Notes: generated from the letters alone by a model not told the origin. 8,295 nt of DNA from an uncultured Porphyromonadaceae bacterium (GCA_947178685.1 CAMWZE010000055.1:1-8295); one strand, 5' to 3'. Counted from the stretch's first letter, positions 1 to 7,544 are shown. A program made the numbers and translations.

Positions 1-54
1 GGAAAGCGTGTATACGCCAAAAGCGTATCCCGAGTTCGAATCTCGGTCACTCCG
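1..54 (+). tRNA. tRNA-Ser (anticodon GGA), 3' part only
   Basis: The 5' half lies before the window. Bases 1-3 read GGA at the anticodon position, followed by AA and the 3' strand of the anticodon stem (6-10). A long class II variable arm follows, with stem ATACGC (12-17) pairing with GCGTAT (23-28). The T arm is CCGAG (30-34), loop TTCGAAT (35-41), CTCGG (42-46). The acceptor 3' strand is 47-53 and the discriminator G is at 54. The long variable arm and G discriminator fit tRNA-Ser, and the layout matches the familiar bacterial tRNA-Ser(GGA). The bases after the discriminator are CTA, so CCA is not encoded and must be added after transcription, as is common in Bacteroidetes. Confidence 0.93.
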
Positions 55-67
55 CTAAAATCGTAGG

Positions 68-104
68 GGCAGCCATAATCATCAATATAATGGTTGCCTT
101 TCTT
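68..104 (+). terminator. Terminator-like hairpin after tRNA-Ser
   Basis: GGCAGCCAT (68-76) pairs with ATGGTTGCC (90-98) over nine positions with one G-U pair. The 13-nt loop can itself form a few extra pairs. The stem is followed at once by TTTCTT (99-104), a short interrupted U-tract. It begins 14 nt after the mature tRNA end, so it most likely ends the tRNA transcript. It also lies only about 17-20 nt upstream of the mntA ATG, so it could instead act as a leader hairpin or protein-binding site for the toxin-antitoxin operon. Confidence 0.5.
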
Positions 105-120
105 ATCTCATATCAGTAAA

Positions 121-411
121 ATGAAAAAAGAGGAGTGCATATCAACCATTCGTAAATATTTGCCTACTATCCAAAAAGAGTATGGAGTAACCGGACTCAC
201 TTTGTTTGGATCAGTGGCTCGTGGAGATAACACTCCTGAAAGCGATATTGATTTGCTCGTTGATATGCCCCCTAAAATTTTTGTTTTAAGTGCATTGCAC
301 AGATACCTTGAAAACTTGCTCCAGACTTCGGTGGATTTAATTCATCGACATTCAAGAATGAATCCCCGCTTCCTTAATGAAATTGCACGCGATGGAATCA
401 CTATACTCTGA
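121..411 (+). CDS. mntA: MntA-type nucleotidyltransferase antitoxin (MNT domain)
   Basis: A 96-residue minimal nucleotidyltransferase of the DNA polymerase beta superfamily, the usual size for this family. The motif GSX10DXD is intact: Gly30-Ser31, then Asp42 and Asp44. A third acidic residue in the following strand (Asp72, in VDLI) completes the usual metal-binding triad. In studied HEPN-MNT pairs the MntA enzyme transfers AMP from ATP to a tyrosine of the HepT toxin and so silences it. The hepT gene follows and overlaps this one, so the two are probably co-translated. I chose the ATG at 121. A TTG in the same frame at 94 would add nine residues, but it sits within the 68-98 hairpin and the family motifs do not need it. 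There is no clear Shine-Dalgarno, as is normal in Bacteroidetes. Family assignment is firm; antitoxin activity is inferred from motif and partner. Confidence 0.93.
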   Translation: MKKEECISTIRKYLPTIQKEYGVTGLTLFGSVARGDNTPESDIDLLVDMPPKIFVLSALHRYLENLLQTSVDLIHRHSRMNPRFLNEIARDGITIL

Positions 412-781
412 CTCTGCGAAAAGACGCGCACTTCAGACACTTTTTTCAATTGATGAAACAATCCGACAGTTGATTGATTGGAACAAAGATATCCATTCCA
501 CGGATGACTTTGCATCTTCACAAACCGGCATGCAATTGCTTGCGGCGAATGCAATGTTAATTTCCGCCATTGGGGAAGGCGTAAATAATGTCAATAATAA
601 ACTTCCGGATTTCCTAAATTCTAATTTTCCGGAGATTCCATGGCGTGAAATAGTTGGGATGCGAAATCGAATTGTCCATGGTTATTTTGATCTCAATGCA
701 GAAATTGTGTTAGATGCGATCAGATCCGGCATTCCACAATTGCAAGAAGTCATCAAAAAGGCAATATTATTAATTAAGTAG
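377..781 (+). CDS. hepT: HepT-type HEPN ribonuclease toxin (DUF86)
   Basis: A 134-residue all-helical HEPN protein. The motif RX4HXY is complete: Arg96, His101 and Tyr103 in the segment RNRIVHGY. In the family, Arg and His form the RNase active site at the dimer interface and the Tyr is the residue AMPylated by MntA; characterised members act on RNA, and one trims the 3' end of tRNA. The segment IPWREIVGMRN before the motif is also typical of this family. The gene overlaps the end of mntA by 35 nt from the ATG at 377, or by 20 nt if the second ATG at 392 is used (MESLYSDS..., 129 residues). Both are plausible and 392 may be the true start. The antitoxin-first order and overlap imply coupled expression. 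The catalytic residues look undamaged, so the toxin is probably functional. Confidence 0.93.
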   Translation: MKLHAMESLYSDSAKRRALQTLFSIDETIRQLIDWNKDIHSTDDFASSQTGMQLLAANAMLISAIGEGVNNVNNKLPDFLNSNFPEIPWREIVGMRNRIVHGYFDLNAEIVLDAIRSGIPQLQEVIKKAILLIK

Positions 782-814
782 CTACGAATCATGAATGTCT
801 TAAGTAGCTACTTA
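775..814. repeat. 11-bp inverted repeat spanning the hepT stop codon
   Basis: TAAGTAGCTAC (775-785) is exactly inverted as GTAGCTACTTA (804-814), giving a perfect 11-bp stem with an 18-nt loop. The hepT stop codon TAG (779-781) is inside the left arm. The right-hand copy is also part of a 14-bp palindrome, TAAGTAGCTACTTA (801-814), and TTAAGTAGCTAC occurs as a direct repeat at 774-785 and 800-811. No U-tract follows, so it is not a standard intrinsic terminator. It may stabilise the 3' end of the toxin-antitoxin mRNA or bind a dimeric protein. Confidence 0.5.
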
Positions 815-871
815 CATAAATGAGATTATTAGTTTAAATACAGAGCTGTGTCGAACCAACCATCTGATTGC

Positions 872-899
872 TTTGTTTTAAAGGAAGACACATTACTTC
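872..899 (+). promoter_or_regulatory. Candidate promoter for the 928-1443 gene
   Basis: TTTG at 872-875 could be a Bacteroidetes -33 element. It is followed after 18 nt by TACTTC (894-899), which matches only the TAnnT part of the -7 consensus TAnnTTTG. The spacing is slightly short and the -7 box imperfect, so this is a weak call. Its placement about 30 nt before the ATG at 928 is sensible. Confidence 0.25.
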
Positions 900-908
900 A
901 ATGTGTCT
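886..908. promoter_or_regulatory. Perfect 9-bp inverted repeat upstream of the exported-protein gene (possible operator or leader hairpin)
   Basis: AGACACATT (886-894) and AATGTGTCT (900-908) are exact inverted copies separated by five bases (ACTTC). The element ends 19 nt before the ATG at 928 and covers the candidate -7 box. It could be a binding site for a dimeric repressor or, if transcribed, a 5' leader hairpin. No U-tract follows on either strand, so a terminator is unlikely. TGTGTC at 847-852 can pair with GACACA at 887-892, offering a shorter competing fold. Confidence 0.45.
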
Positions 909-927
909 GTTCTTAATTATATACACT

Positions 928-1443
928 ATGAAAAAGATTATTCTATCAATTATCGCTATCTTGGGCATATCGATAGGCGCATCAGCAATGAACTTGAAAG
1001 AGGCTTACCAAGCTCTCTCAAATATCCCCAACGTCAATGTACGTCAACCGGATTACAATCTCCCCGCCACTATCGACAACATACAGAACGTACAGATAGC
1101 CGGTGCCTACAACCTCAACGCTCAACAGGTATACCAGACCGGTACCGCAGCCCAGACTGTGCTTAATCTCGTGCCGTTGTCGACTATGATAAACGGTGGC
1201 AACAACGGTCAGGCCGCAGCATTCATATATGCCGAGCCTAACAATGAAGGCAGCAACGATATCCTGATTGTCGTGATGAGTGGTTATACCGGATCTGTCG
1301 TTACTATTTACGGCACCACAGACACCAAAACCATCGAATCTATCAACAACGCACCTCTGACACTGCAAGGTAAGAATCTTACACTCGAAACCACTCTCCC
1401 CGATGGAAACGAATTCAATATAATCATCAACAAAGGGCGTTAA
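928..1443 (+). CDS. Small exported protein of unknown function
   Basis: I do not recognise this 171-residue protein. It begins with a clear Sec signal peptide: KK at residues 2-3, a hydrophobic core, and a likely cleavage site after GASA (residue 20). The mature part of about 151 residues has no cysteine and is rich in Asn (about 22). It appears to be beta-strand rich toward the C-terminus, with alternating hydrophobic stretches such as DILIVVMSGYTGSVVTIYG. There is no lipobox, so a periplasmic or secreted location is likely. The ATG at 928 is chosen because it places the KK and hydrophobic core at the very N-terminus. The in-frame ATG at 901 lies within the inverted repeat and would spoil the signal peptide. 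The gene stands alone on the + strand, 146 nt after hepT, and converges on the minus-strand operon. Reality of the gene is well supported by the signal peptide and the long open frame; function is unknown. Confidence 0.8.
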   Translation: MKKIILSIIAILGISIGASAMNLKEAYQALSNIPNVNVRQPDYNLPATIDNIQNVQIAGAYNLNAQQVYQTGTAAQTVLNLVPLSTMINGGNNGQAAAFIYAEPNNEGSNDILIVVMSGYTGSVVTIYGTTDTKTIESINNAPLTLQGKNLTLETTLPDGNEFNIIINKGR

Positions 1444-1473
1444 GACAAGTATCTGATCTCAACACATCCGAAT

Positions 1474-1517
1474 AAAAAAACAGAAGTGAACTCTCTGCAT
1501 CACGCAGGGAGTTCACT
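1474..1517 (-). terminator. Intrinsic terminator of the minus-strand operon, possibly bidirectional
   Basis: Bases 1485-1498 pair with 1504-1517 to give a 14-bp stem with one G-U pair and a 5-nt loop (ATCAC). Read on the minus strand, the stem is followed by TCTG and then seven T (complement of 1474-1480), 33 nt after the stop codon of the thioredoxin-like gene. On the + strand the same stem lies 41 nt after the stop at 1443 but is followed only by CACTTTATAG, so it would terminate less well in that direction. Its position between convergent genes supports a shared terminator. Confidence 0.8.
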
Positions 1518-1550
1518 CACTTTATAGTAAATGAAAACTGTTTTTTACTT

Positions 1551-2639
1551 TTACTCATCAGTCTCAAGACGGTATAGAGTCATGCCGGAACTATAGATAT
1601 TTGAGGCCTGCATCTCGGCGAGATGTTTGCGTATAAGCTTAGATATCTTAGCCTTTTGCTCTTTGGTATCTGAAGTAACCAAATGCGGAAGTTGTGTAAC
1701 TAAATAATACACACCGGTGTCATCGAGAGAGCTGAAGTTTTTATCACAAAAATCAAGATATTGGTCATCACCGGATGTGCGACGATTTTCCGCGAATAGA
1801 AGATACACACCATATTTATCATATAGTCCGGTATCCTTAAGACATTTTTCAAAAGCCTTGAAATTAGCATAATTCGCAGAGTCTGCAAGATTATTCTCAG
1901 AGAAATAATCAATAGCTTTTGAAAGCATCACCTGACTTATTGCACTCTCTACCCCCTCCTTAACTGCAGGATCGAATTTGTCGCGGTTTTTAATTAAAAA
2001 CTGCGCACGTGGCGATGCGAAGTCGAAAGTATACGAAGTGAATATGAAAACATTATCAGGACTGAGACGATCTGCATCGGAGAGGCTTTCGAAATATTCA
2101 GAAATAATCGGTTCCACTTTAGCCTTACGTTGTTCCCAGTTACGATCCTCTTCATATTTATTTCCCGCATAAGCTTGAACAACACTCGGTGTGCGATCTC
2201 CGGCAAGATATTTCTGTTCCACCACCTCCGGTTTTAAGTTGGGATCGGAGATTTCCTTTACCGAATTTATGAAGTTTACACCCTCCTTATATCCGGCAAA
2301 GGAACCAATCATGTCACCATTAGCATTAAAAACAGCAAGTGTAGGATAAGCATCAACCTTAATAGCTTGAGCAAGCTCCCTACCTTCGTTTTCGGCATCC
2401 AATTTTAAACACACATACCCGGCGTTAAGGAAGTCACCAACCTCCTGAGTAGGGAACACCTTTTTAGCAAGCATTTTGCAAGGTCCACACCATTGAGTGT
2501 AGAAATCAACAAAAATCATTTTGTTTTCAGCCTTTGCAGCTGCTTTCGCCTCTTCGAATGTAATATGGCGAAAATCCGTTTGTGCCATTGCTCCTATGGC
2601 AGTTGCAAGGAGGGCTAACAGCAGGAATGTTTTTTTCAT
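1551..2639 (-). CDS. Exported thioredoxin-fold protein with long C-terminal extension
   Basis: A 362-residue protein with a cleavable signal peptide (likely cut at GAMA|Q, residues 19/20) and no lipobox, so it is probably periplasmic. Residues about 22-131 form a thioredoxin domain: the active site WCGPC has Cys51 and Cys54, and the cis-proline loop is at AYPT (Pro99). Such domains reduce or exchange disulfides in exported proteins. Residues about 132-362 are a mostly helical extension that I cannot assign; ordinary thioredoxins are only about 105-110 residues. It is the last gene of the operon: its ATG follows the SusD-like stop codon after a single base, which implies translational coupling. 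A hairpin terminator lies downstream. A role in redox handling of the SusC/SusD ligand or of the cysteine-rich lipoprotein encoded first in the operon is inference. The WCGPC motif suggests a reductant rather than an oxidase, but this is not proof. Confidence 0.9.
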   Translation of the reverse strand: MKKTFLLLALLATAIGAMAQTDFRHITFEEAKAAAKAENKMIFVDFYTQWCGPCKMLAKKVFPTQEVGDFLNAGYVCLKLDAENEGRELAQAIKVDAYPTLAVFNANGDMIGSFAGYKEGVNFINSVKEISDPNLKPEVVEQKYLAGDRTPSVVQAYAGNKYEEDRNWEQRKAKVEPIISEYFESLSDADRLSPDNVFIFTSYTFDFASPRAQFLIKNRDKFDPAVKEGVESAISQVMLSKAIDYFSENNLADSANYANFKAFEKCLKDTGLYDKYGVYLLFAENRRTSGDDQYLDFCDKNFSSLDDTGVYYLVTQLPHLVTSDTKEQKAKISKLIRKHLAEMQASNIYSSGMTLYRLETDE

Positions 2640-2640
2640 T

Positions 2641-4056
2641 TTAATAATTATTTGTTAGAGATGAATTATAGTTAACTGCATTCAAGGGGAATGGACGTAC
2701 CCATATAGGAGAACCCGGCTTAAGTGTATAGACACCATAATCTTCTCCTCCGATATCAGATAGGTCGCGAACTATATCAGTTGCATATTCCGGTTCTGAG
2801 TTCCATCGTTTACAATCGAAGAAATTCTCAAATGTATTCATGAATTCCACTCGTTTTTCGTTTCGGAACACCTTCATAGCCTCCTTTTCAGTCATAGTCT
2901 GAAGAGAGTATTTTTCATAACCCGCTATCCTTTTTTCAAGCACTTTATCCAATCTGTCGAGGCCGGCTTGAATTTTACCGGTTCGTATCAGACACTCGGC
3001 AGAAAGGAAATACATCGATTCTGACCTTAGACCATATACATTCCATCTAATATCACTCACCTGACACTGCATACTGTTTGCCGGAGTTGAGGGATATGGA
3101 TCACCCCAGGCAGATTCACCATCTACATAATGATACAATGACAAATAACTATCAGGTGAAATCAATTCGGCAACCTCCGGTGACACCACATATCCGTAGA
3201 AATCGCCAAGATTAGAATTATTGGAATACATAAGATAATAATTATTATCAGAATATTCCGTGAGAGTCCACTTCCATGTCGATTCAAGAACAGAACGGTC
3301 TTCAATCTTTCCGTTTACAGAAAGCGCTCTATTGGCATAATCAAGAGCCTCCTCATAGCGCTTCATCTGATAGAGCACTCTTGCACGAACACCATATCCG
3401 AAATCGCTTCCGAAACGGCAGGGATCAGAGACACTTCCCTGATATAAATCGGCTATGACATCATCAGAACAATCCTCAAGAATCATCCGGTATGTATCAT
3501 AGAGAGAACGCTTTGTCTTCTGTTCCTGCACATTGGTATTATCCACATAAGGGATTCCGCCGAGCTCATCGGCTGTAGCGGCATCATATTGTTGAGCATA
3601 GATATTGACAAGAAGGAAGTGATACCATGCTCTGAGCACTTTGGCCTCTGCAATAAGCTGAGCCTTGCGTGAATCATCGCCATTGGCATTAGGCATCTTG
3701 GAAATCACTACATTCATATAGTTGATAAGGCTATATAGTGTGTTGTATCGGGTATTGGAGTCCTCAAGATTAGCACGGTCGATACTTTCGTCATATGTAA
3801 GATAAGCATATGACTCACTTTGTTTATTACTCAACATTTCAGGAACTCCTCGCCAACTCCAATAACAATCGTTGCATATCAACTCAAGGTCGAAAACCTC
3901 GCTGCCATCATTGAGCATAGGCATTTGATTAAGAAGAGACTCCAAGTCTTCTACTTTATCAAGTGTGGTTTTCCCGAGGGGTTTTATATCAAGTTTACTG
4001 TCGCAAGCAGTCAGTGAAATTACTGCGGAAATTGCGGCTATTATTATCTTTTTCAT
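2641..4056 (-). CDS. SusD/RagB-like nutrient-binding outer-membrane lipoprotein
   Basis: A 471-residue protein, slightly shorter than most SusD-like proteins. The signal peptide ends in a lipobox, LTAC, with Cys18 as the lipidated residue, so it should sit on the outer leaflet as the lid of the SusC barrel. Family features are the helical repeat segment LRAWYHFLLVNIYAQQYD (141-158), a TPR-like stretch at about 222-246, and the C-terminal FRNEKRVEFMNTFENFFDCKRW (397-418), corresponding to the usual ERR.E....RFFDLKRW block. The C-terminus RPFPLNAVNYNSSLTNNY (454-471) is a divergent form of the usual ending. The frame is open upstream to 4131, but the ATG at 4056 is chosen because it puts the signal peptide at the N-terminus and avoids overlap with susC. 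It lies 13 nt after the SusC-like stop. The ligand cannot be read from sequence; the starch-specific name is not implied. Confidence 0.95.
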   Translation of the reverse strand: MKKIIIAAISAVISLTACDSKLDIKPLGKTTLDKVEDLESLLNQMPMLNDGSEVFDLELICNDCYWSWRGVPEMLSNKQSESYAYLTYDESIDRANLEDSNTRYNTLYSLINYMNVVISKMPNANGDDSRKAQLIAEAKVLRAWYHFLLVNIYAQQYDAATADELGGIPYVDNTNVQEQKTKRSLYDTYRMILEDCSDDVIADLYQGSVSDPCRFGSDFGYGVRARVLYQMKRYEEALDYANRALSVNGKIEDRSVLESTWKWTLTEYSDNNYYLMYSNNSNLGDFYGYVVSPEVAELISPDSYLSLYHYVDGESAWGDPYPSTPANSMQCQVSDIRWNVYGLRSESMYFLSAECLIRTGKIQAGLDRLDKVLEKRIAGYEKYSLQTMTEKEAMKVFRNEKRVEFMNTFENFFDCKRWNSEPEYATDIVRDLSDIGGEDYGVYTLKPGSPIWVRPFPLNAVNYNSSLTNNY

Positions 4057-4069
4057 TAAAGTGAGGGTA

Positions 4070-7000
4070 TTAAATATTGAAGAAGAGACTAACAGTATAA
4101 CTACGGGGAGTTTTATAGCTATGATATCCACTATAAATATTGTAGGCTTCCGGGTCTATACCGTATTTATTGCGAGCCCATGTCCAGAGATTATTGGCTT
4201 GAAATCTCAAGCGCAGATCATTTAATCCTATCTTACGGCACAATTTTTTATCGAAACTATATCCTACCACAACATTACGCAGCTTCATATAGTCGGCATG
4301 CTCCACGTTGGTGTTACGTAGACGTCCGGCAGAAATATTGCTGCCGTTATGTATTTGCATATATCCATTAGCAGGCACTTCATCTGCACCGTCTTCCCAG
4401 TATTTGAGCAAATCTCGGCTCATAGCAGCATTACCAAACACAGATTTGTAGCCGCTACTATTTCCAATTGAATTATTCCAGACATCGTTGTCTGTACGCA
4501 TATAGTGGCCTGCATAGAAATTCAACATAGCGGAAAGACTAAATCCATTCCAACGCAATTCCGGCATTATAGCCCCACTCCATGTCGGTGTGTATGTACC
4601 GGAGAATATACAGTCTTCGATGGTGAAGACACCGCTTCCTGTACTTTCCGTATGTACATTTCCTTCAGAATCTTTCCAACCTACGAATTTTGTGCCGTCT
4701 ACGTCAATAAGTCCGGCATAGTCTATTGAAAATAGAGAATTGAGAGGAAATCCCTCATGGAGCGACATACTAAGATATTCACTGCCGGAAGCAGCCTTGT
4801 GAGACACTCCGGTGACTTTATTCTTATTGTAGGCCGCATTAACACCGAGACTTATACCCAAATCTCGGCGTGAGTGCGCCTGGAGTATTACTCCGTTAAG
4901 AGCAAGTTCCACACCGGTATTTGTCATCTTGCCGGAGTTTATGCGTAAAGAAGTCCATCCGGTAGTCGGATCAAGATCCGTATCTGTAAGTAAATCAGAA
5001 CCATTCTTATGGTAGAAGTCAATAGAGCCATTAATTCTGAAGTTTAGGAAACCAAAATCAAGGCCGACATTCCATGTAGAAGTTTTTTCCCAGCGTAGCT
5101 GATCATTGGGAGGAGTGTTAAGTGTGCCACTATTAGCACCGTTTATTCTGTTATTGCTTAGAGTTGCTGTCAAGTAGGAAGATACAGACGAGTCAATATT
5201 TCCTGTAAGTCCATAACTTGCACGAAGTTTCAACACATCCATCCAGGTAAGATCTCGTAAGAAAGTCTCATTATGGGCATTCCATGATGCACCGACAGAC
5301 CATAGCGGACGAGAACGGAACTTAGGATCCGTACCGAATAAATCTGCCTTGTCAACACGATAGGAACCAAACACAGAGTAGCGAGAATCATACACATAGT
5401 TCGCCGTGAAATAATATGAGAAGTAGCGGTGAGTTGTGTCTGAAGTGTCAAAAGAACTTGGAGCCCCCGACACAGGATAGTTAGTTCCCATAACTCCGGT
5501 GGAGGGATTATTGATAAAGCTCCAACCGGTAAGAAGATTCAGATTAGTCTGGGTATCATGATCGTAGCCGTAGAGAAGGTTATTGTCGTAGGCTGTGTGT
5601 GTCTGACGATATTCAAGACCTGCGAGCAAGTCTATATTATGACGTTCGAGAAAACATTTTTCATAATGCGTCTGAGCCCTGAATGTATAGAACTGGCTCT
5701 GCATGGTAGTGGTCTGGAGTATATCACCGTATGGAACGTTGTGAGTTACTTCAGTATTAGCCACTTGTATCATGCCGAAATAAGGATCACTGAGATATGC
5801 ATCCCAATCGAAATTCGGATCCATCATAGCCTCAAACAGATCAAAGTCAGGGTCTTCCACCCATTTCATGGTGGTCTCAGATGTGGTATAGAGGTCATAA
5901 AGGCTTCTTACAAACTGAGACTCTTTGTTATATCTGGTTTTAGTGCGGGAATAAATATCTTCATATTGAAATTGTCCTTGCACGGTCCAACCCTCCACGG
6001 GAAGATGAATAGTGGCATCAAGGAAAGTACGTACATTTGTATAACGATATTTTGAGTAATTCATACCCATTTCCTCTATGAAATTGTAGGAAGGATCCTT
6101 AAGGGCATATATAGATTCGGTCAAGACACTTTCCCCCGGATAAATGTCGGCTTCCATACGCGATAGGGAACCATCGGTATTATACATGCTCTCATAGTTC
6201 ATAAATGAGTTGATGTTGCCATATGTACTGTAGGCCTGACTTTTAGTGCGTCGGTTGAGAACATTGACGCCAAACGATAGATCAATCCACTTTGCCGGTC
6301 TCAAATCTCCACGATATTTGAATGAGAGGTCACTGTCATTCTCATTCTGGGCTCCCCTGTTTCCCCGGGAATAGTTTACAACCACACTGCTTGACAGAGC
6401 ATTGCCCTGAACACGCATAGAAAGATTATATTGCTGGTTAACCTGCGTTCTGTCATGAGCATCCTGCCATTCACGGCGATAATTGTTGCGTGCCCAATTA
6501 TCGAAGATCGACTGTTTTTCTGAAGCAGAGATTTCACCGCTATATTCCCTCAGAAGAACTCTCATCGGCAATGAAAGAGAACTGATTCTGTTGCCGTTAA
6601 GAGATTTGAGATTGTCTTCTATCGTTTTGGGATTTTCAGCAAGCATAGCGTCGAAGTTATACTGCTCAAGCCTAAGGATATCAGCAGCTGAAGCCCAATT
6701 AAAATTATTGTAATTCTGTTTCTCACTGATTACAACATCTGCGTTGAAATCGAGAGTAAATTTCTGCTCTTTCGCTCTTTTTGTTGTGATAACAATAACT
6801 CCGTTTGACGCGCGTGCTCCATAAATGGCAGCTGCTGACGCATCTTTCAATATGGTGATATTCTCTATATCGTATGTATTTACCGAATTCAGGCCACCCT
6901 CTATCGGAAGTCCGTCAAGCACAATGAGAGGGGCAGTTTTAGCATTGAATGTACCCTGACCGCGAATCATAAGAGCATCTTCTTCCGACTTATTGGGATC

Positions 7001-7525
7001 ATATACCACACCCGGCACTCGACCTTCAAGATTGGATGTAAGATCTCCTGTATAACGTTTGTCAAGGTCATCAGCTTTTATTGTCTGATATGCACCGGTT
7101 GCGTTCTCGCGCTTTATGTTCTGGTAACCCGTCACTACCACTTCACTCATGGTAGTGACATCTGGTTTCATTACCAATCTGATATATTTTGTTTTATTGT
7201 CGATTTCAACCCGCTTGGGTTTCATCCCTACGTACCGCACTTCCAGAACATGGCTCTTATTATCAGGCATGGTTATAGCGAATTTTCCATCAAGGTTTGT
7301 GGTCACCGCATTGGGTGTGCCTTCTATTTTCACTACCGCCCCGATAACCGGCTCACCCTCTTCATCAAAAATCTCACCGGTGAGAGTATTTTGTTCGATA
7401 TCTTGTATTTTTTTCTCGATCTCTGTCTTTTGTTGAGCCACCATTGTGGATGAAGTGCCCAACATCGACAGCAGTATTGCCAGAGAGGCAAGACTGCATG
7501 TAAAAACTTTAGGTGTAGGTTTCAT
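4070..7525 (-). CDS. SusC/RagA-like TonB-dependent outer-membrane transporter
   Basis: A 1151-residue protein of typical SusC size. A signal peptide covers about residues 1-30 (MVA|QQ). Next come a carboxypeptidase-regulatory-like beta-sandwich (about 47-121, with GAVVKIEGT and the TTNLDGKFAI turn), a TonB-box-like segment SEVVVTGY (127-134), and the plug domain (about 138-250) with VLDGLPI (202-208) and the SusC signature LKDASAAAIYGARASNGVIV (226-245). The remaining about 900 residues are the 22-strand-type barrel, ending in YTVSLFFNI. There is no STN domain, so signalling to an anti-sigma factor through the N-terminus is unlikely. With the SusD-like partner it would import a ligand too large for porins, using energy from TonB-ExbBD. 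The start ATG at 7525 gives a proper signal peptide and lies 19 nt after the stop of the lipoprotein gene. No frameshift or stop interrupts it. The ligand is unknown. Confidence 0.96.
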   Translation of the reverse strand: MKPTPKVFTCSLASLAILLSMLGTSSTMVAQQKTEIEKKIQDIEQNTLTGEIFDEEGEPVIGAVVKIEGTPNAVTTNLDGKFAITMPDNKSHVLEVRYVGMKPKRVEIDNKTKYIRLVMKPDVTTMSEVVVTGYQNIKRENATGAYQTIKADDLDKRYTGDLTSNLEGRVPGVVYDPNKSEEDALMIRGQGTFNAKTAPLIVLDGLPIEGGLNSVNTYDIENITILKDASAAAIYGARASNGVIVITTKRAKEQKFTLDFNADVVISEKQNYNNFNWASAADILRLEQYNFDAMLAENPKTIEDNLKSLNGNRISSLSLPMRVLLREYSGEISASEKQSIFDNWARNNYRREWQDAHDRTQVNQQYNLSMRVQGNALSSSVVVNYSRGNRGAQNENDSDLSFKYRGDLRPAKWIDLSFGVNVLNRRTKSQAYSTYGNINSFMNYESMYNTDGSLSRMEADIYPGESVLTESIYALKDPSYNFIEEMGMNYSKYRYTNVRTFLDATIHLPVEGWTVQGQFQYEDIYSRTKTRYNKESQFVRSLYDLYTTSETTMKWVEDPDFDLFEAMMDPNFDWDAYLSDPYFGMIQVANTEVTHNVPYGDILQTTTMQSQFYTFRAQTHYEKCFLERHNIDLLAGLEYRQTHTAYDNNLLYGYDHDTQTNLNLLTGWSFINNPSTGVMGTNYPVSGAPSSFDTSDTTHRYFSYYFTANYVYDSRYSVFGSYRVDKADLFGTDPKFRSRPLWSVGASWNAHNETFLRDLTWMDVLKLRASYGLTGNIDSSVSSYLTATLSNNRINGANSGTLNTPPNDQLRWEKTSTWNVGLDFGFLNFRINGSIDFYHKNGSDLLTDTDLDPTTGWTSLRINSGKMTNTGVELALNGVILQAHSRRDLGISLGVNAAYNKNKVTGVSHKAASGSEYLSMSLHEGFPLNSLFSIDYAGLIDVDGTKFVGWKDSEGNVHTESTGSGVFTIEDCIFSGTYTPTWSGAIMPELRWNGFSLSAMLNFYAGHYMRTDNDVWNNSIGNSSGYKSVFGNAAMSRDLLKYWEDGADEVPANGYMQIHNGSNISAGRLRNTNVEHADYMKLRNVVVGYSFDKKLCRKIGLNDLRLRFQANNLWTWARNKYGIDPEAYNIYSGYHSYKTPRSYTVSLFFNI

Positions 7526-7544
7526 ATATGATGTGTTGTATTAG

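Noticed and set aside
86..91. TATAAT sequence before mntA resembling an E. coli -10 box
   Set aside because: The Bacteroidetes primary sigma factor does not use this consensus, no matching -35 is evident, and the bases fall in the loop and stem of the hairpin.
94..120. TTG start for mntA giving nine extra N-terminal residues
   Set aside because: The TTG lies in the right arm of the 68-98 hairpin. The ATG at 121 gives the usual family length and keeps all motifs.
1018..1368. Minus-strand open frame opposite the small exported protein
   Set aside because: The + strand reading has a good signal peptide and a sensible start. The reverse reading has neither.
4057..4131. Upstream extension of the SusD-like frame by 25 residues
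   Set aside because: It would bury the lipoprotein signal peptide and overlap the end of the SusC-like gene. The ATG at 4056 gives a normal signal peptide and lipobox.
5558..6055. Open frame of 165 codons on the + strand inside the SusC-like gene
   Set aside because: It is antisense to a conserved barrel region, shows no domain or signal peptide, and its composition is that of a reverse-frame shadow.
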